Assembly (NCBI GenBank): GCA_963675945.1 | Contig: OY780932.1 | Coordinates: 1,984,001 to 2,048,000, forward strand | DNA from: G963556115 sp963675945 | GTDB lineage: Bacteria > Planctomycetota > SZUA-567 | DNA: 64,000 nucleotides | Direction: 5' to 3' | Shown: piece after piece, positions 60,686 through 64,000 of the stretch | How positions within the stretch are numbered: the stretch's first letter is position 1 | Layout of the letters: each line of letters begins with the position of its first letter | Notes under the pieces: generated by a model | The model's input: the letters and a program-made list of their open reading frames with translations, nothing else | Told to the model about the DNA's origin: nothing | Database searches by the model: none | Translations under genes and position numbers: made by a program

Positions 60686-61057
60686 TTATGGTATTAATTG
60701 CAGTAATAATTCATGACGTACAAATTTGTGGATATCGTTGGCAAAATGAATATACAGATCTGGCTCGCCAGTAACTGGGATCCAATAAGCAGACATGAAT
60801 TTTTGGAATCTATCACTGAATCCATGATCAACGTAAGTCTCTTGTTCTTTGAGACATTTTGCAGCCATGCAGTCAGGGCAGACTCGTTCATAACCTCCAA
60901 TATGATAACATTTTTTCAGCTTATCAATACCTAAAGCAGAGGCATTTTAATTATAAGCAACAATATCATGTGCTTTGTTCACAAGGATAACTGGAGCCGG
61001 ATAGTTGCCCCACATCTCTTTGAAGCTCTCGGTATAATTACTCTTGTGAGTCGTCAT
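60686..61057 (-). pseudogene. Small PAS-like Cys-rich protein interrupted by an in-frame TAA
   Basis: A single frame of 124 codons, opening with ATG (61057) behind a strong AAGGAGA site, is broken only by TAA at 60949-60947 (codon 37). Before it: 'NYPAPVILVNKAHDIVAYN', a PAS-like start. After it, in the same frame: 'NASALGIDKLKKCYHIGGYE' and a Cys cluster 'CPDCMAAKC'. The two parts read as one domain, as the sequence around the stop fits a PAS 'N.ASALG' motif. TAA is not used for selenocysteine or pyrrolysine, so a nonsense mutation is likely. Function unknown. Confidence 0.7.
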
Positions 61058-61995
61058 TAGTTCTCTCCTTATTTAATATCGGGTTAATTAAATTACCTGT
61101 ATGAATTATACATGTAAATATAATACGCGGAATTTAATCTAGATCAAGAGTTTTGTTATGCTTACTTTGAGGTTATTTCTCAGTGAAAGGTTATTAAAAA
61201 TTTAAGATTATTATTGATTTATGAAATTGGCGACAAAAGTGCCAGAATAATTGCATGCCGCAGTTATTTTAAATAATATCTAGGTATTGTTATTCGTGAG
61301 TTGGGGGGGGGAAATGCTTGCTATCGTTTATTATATGTTCATTGTTGATAAAAACTGGTAGATAATTGACCAAGTCTGTAGGATATTGATATTAATAAGG
61401 GATTTTTGACAATATTAATAGTTGTGTTGACAGCCGTTGTGCTTGATACACTATACTAAGTATTAGAAGATAAAATGGACATTGAAATGGGAAAAAAAGT
61501 AGTTGGTTTATGTCATGATTTTAAAACAGTAGGTAGTATAGAGTAATAGTTGATTTAGGAATTTCATTTCAATAGTAAACAGTATTTATGCATGTGGCCG
61601 ATAGCGTTGAGAGAGATTTGGCTTGAATATAGTGAAATAAGTAGATAAACAGGATGGACTGTTTTGATATAACTTCGGTAAAAGTTGGACTATAACACTA
61701 TGGGGGGTAAGATGTTAAAATAAAAATAATAAATTTTGGGTTTTATGCTTGTATTTGTGGCGGGAATTCGTAGTATTCTATCTCACCTTGAGGGTAAGCG
61801 GTTGACCACTTGGGGGCTCGACACTAGATCCTGGGAAGTGATGCTAAGCTTGAGTTCATCAAATTATTGGTCGTCTGCGCTTTTAAGTATCTTATATTAA
61901 GTTTATGGTTGGGTTGAGGTAGTTTGACCGGCTGACTTATTATTAATGCTTTTTGGCGCTGCTGCTTGGCTCTTTAAAAAAAATAAAAATAGTGA

Positions 61996-62023
61996 TTGAC
62001 AAGCGCGGAAGTTTCTGTATATT
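61996..62023 (+). promoter_or_regulatory. rRNA promoter, upstream copy
   Basis: TTGACA (61996-62001), a 16-base spacer and TATATT (62018-62023), co-directional with the 16S gene. Confidence 0.6.
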
Positions 62024-62232
62024 TGTTAGTCCGCTCATGAGGGAGTCTGGTTTTTCCCCTGAGCAAAAGAGGCCTGGTGCCGTGTTTATAACGGTGTGGA
62101 TAGTGATTCTGAGGCTGGCGAAAAAAAATAAATTTTACCTCTTGTTTTGGTTTTAGTTTTGTGTTAAGATTGAAAAAGAGATTGCGGCATAAGCTGCTGC
62201 GAAAAAAGTAAATAAAAAAAATAAAAAAGTGC

Positions 62233-62260
62233 TTGACAATGCGAGATTGATTCTTATAAT
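62233..62260 (+). promoter_or_regulatory. rRNA promoter, main copy
   Basis: A consensus promoter: TTGACA (62233-62238), a 16-base spacer and TATAAT (62255-62260), preceded by an A-rich stretch like an UP element, about 390 bases before the 16S gene. Confidence 0.8.
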
Positions 62261-62650
62261 TGTTAAAGCAATTTGAGAGTGACGGATGTGAGTCCGGGTT
62301 TAGGTTTTAGTGCCTGGTCTGTGTCTGAGAGGCGGCCTTTTTCGAGGAGATCGAGATTGGCGGTTTTTTTTCTCTCCTTTTTTGAAAGATGTTAATGTTT
62401 GGTGTGGTCGTGGTTTGGGTTTTGTTACGAGTCATGCTATACATTATATAATAAAATTTAAGTCCTGCTAAGTTTCAGGCGAGTGATCTTTGAAATATAA
62501 ATGAATAGCCATACGTTCTTGTTAATGCTTGATGAAGCTACTCAATTAATTTGAGTGTTTTAACAAAGACATAGAGTAGAGATAACTACTCTCTAAACAA
62601 TAAATTGCCAGTAACACTGGTCTAGCCGACCGGTGTTGATATAAACTTTT

Positions 62651-64000
<1,350 letters not shown>

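Larger units (their letters stand above)
61058..62650. other. 1.6-kb AT-rich leader region of the rRNA operon
   Basis: No supported gene. The text is AT-rich throughout, with a nine-G tract at 61303-61311. TTGACA at 61427-61432 has TATACT at 61452-61457 (19-base spacer, weak). Two better promoters are listed separately. A short frame at 61953-62156 is low-complexity and not credible. Confidence 0.7.

Noticed and set aside
60947..60949. Recoding of the in-frame stop as selenocysteine or pyrrolysine
   Set aside because: The stop is TAA, which is not used for either amino acid.
61303..61311. Nine-G tract as a phase-variation switch
   Set aside because: It lies in no credible gene or promoter spacer, so no switching target is apparent.

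Overview
The window is a 64 kb stretch of bacterial chromosome with a moderate to slightly GC-rich composition in genes and AT-rich spacers. It ends inside a 16S rRNA gene. The 16S text, the exosortase/PEP-CTERM locus, the double-membrane-type lipoproteins and the large TPR proteins suggest a Gram-negative member of the PVC superphylum, most likely Lentisphaerota (Oligosphaera/Victivallis-like). This placement comes from remembered signatures and not from a search. The standard genetic code is used, with TGA as a stop codon.

Layout. (1) 1-3179: the end of a PAS-containing sensory [FeFe]-hydrogenase-like protein, a SpoIIE-type phosphatase, a thioredoxin-like [2Fe-2S] ferredoxin and a monomeric [FeFe] hydrogenase, i.e. 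a fermentative H2 module with its own signalling. (2) 3246-10660: a giant TPR/DUF3857/transglutaminase protein, an RNase E/G whose extension is N-terminal and histone-H1-like, and a DUF2344 protein. (3) 10803-18985: tyrS, an HDOD protein, a PP-loop thiolation-type enzyme, a DmeR/DmeF-like metal repressor and exporter pair, a PAS/degenerate GGDEF protein and a FapA-like protein with a pseudo-receiver domain. (4) 19476-23409: a ribose-type sugar ABC transporter (ATPase, permease, binding protein). (5) 24151-33360: a DUF2023 protein, an ankyrin protein, a two-component pair, a YtcJ-like amidohydrolase, a GNAT enzyme, a secreted unknown, and an isolated FlgM/FliA pair. (6) 33681-39778: an exosortase mini-locus (substrate, exosortase fused to an EpsI domain, large TPR protein). 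(7) 40229-46348: murJ, rplM-rpsI, a remarkable array of palindromes, and a lipoprotein with a transglutaminase fold that has lost its cysteine. (8) 46568-56286: queD overlapping a hexulose-phosphate synthase/RraA fusion, diguanylate cyclases, a NodB-type deacetylase, a Nudix hydrolase, dxs and a HAD phosphatase. (9) 56599-59977: a nucleotidyltransferase, then hpf, ptsN, glmR/yvcK and ptsH, resembling a PTS-Ntr regulatory cluster. (10) 60132-64000: a MarR regulator, a small PAS-like gene broken by an in-frame TAA, 1.6 kb of AT-rich gene-free DNA carrying rRNA promoters, and the 5' 1.35 kb of a 16S rRNA gene.

The candidates for something undescribed are: the tandem palindrome array with a forward terminator and no matching upstream gene (44078-44209); the RNase E/G with a 418-residue lysine-rich N-terminal arm; the ABC permease with an extracytoplasmic domain inserted after its first membrane segment; the compact exosortase locus; and the Cys-less transglutaminase lipoprotein. 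No CRISPR array, insertion sequence, prophage or tRNA gene was seen.
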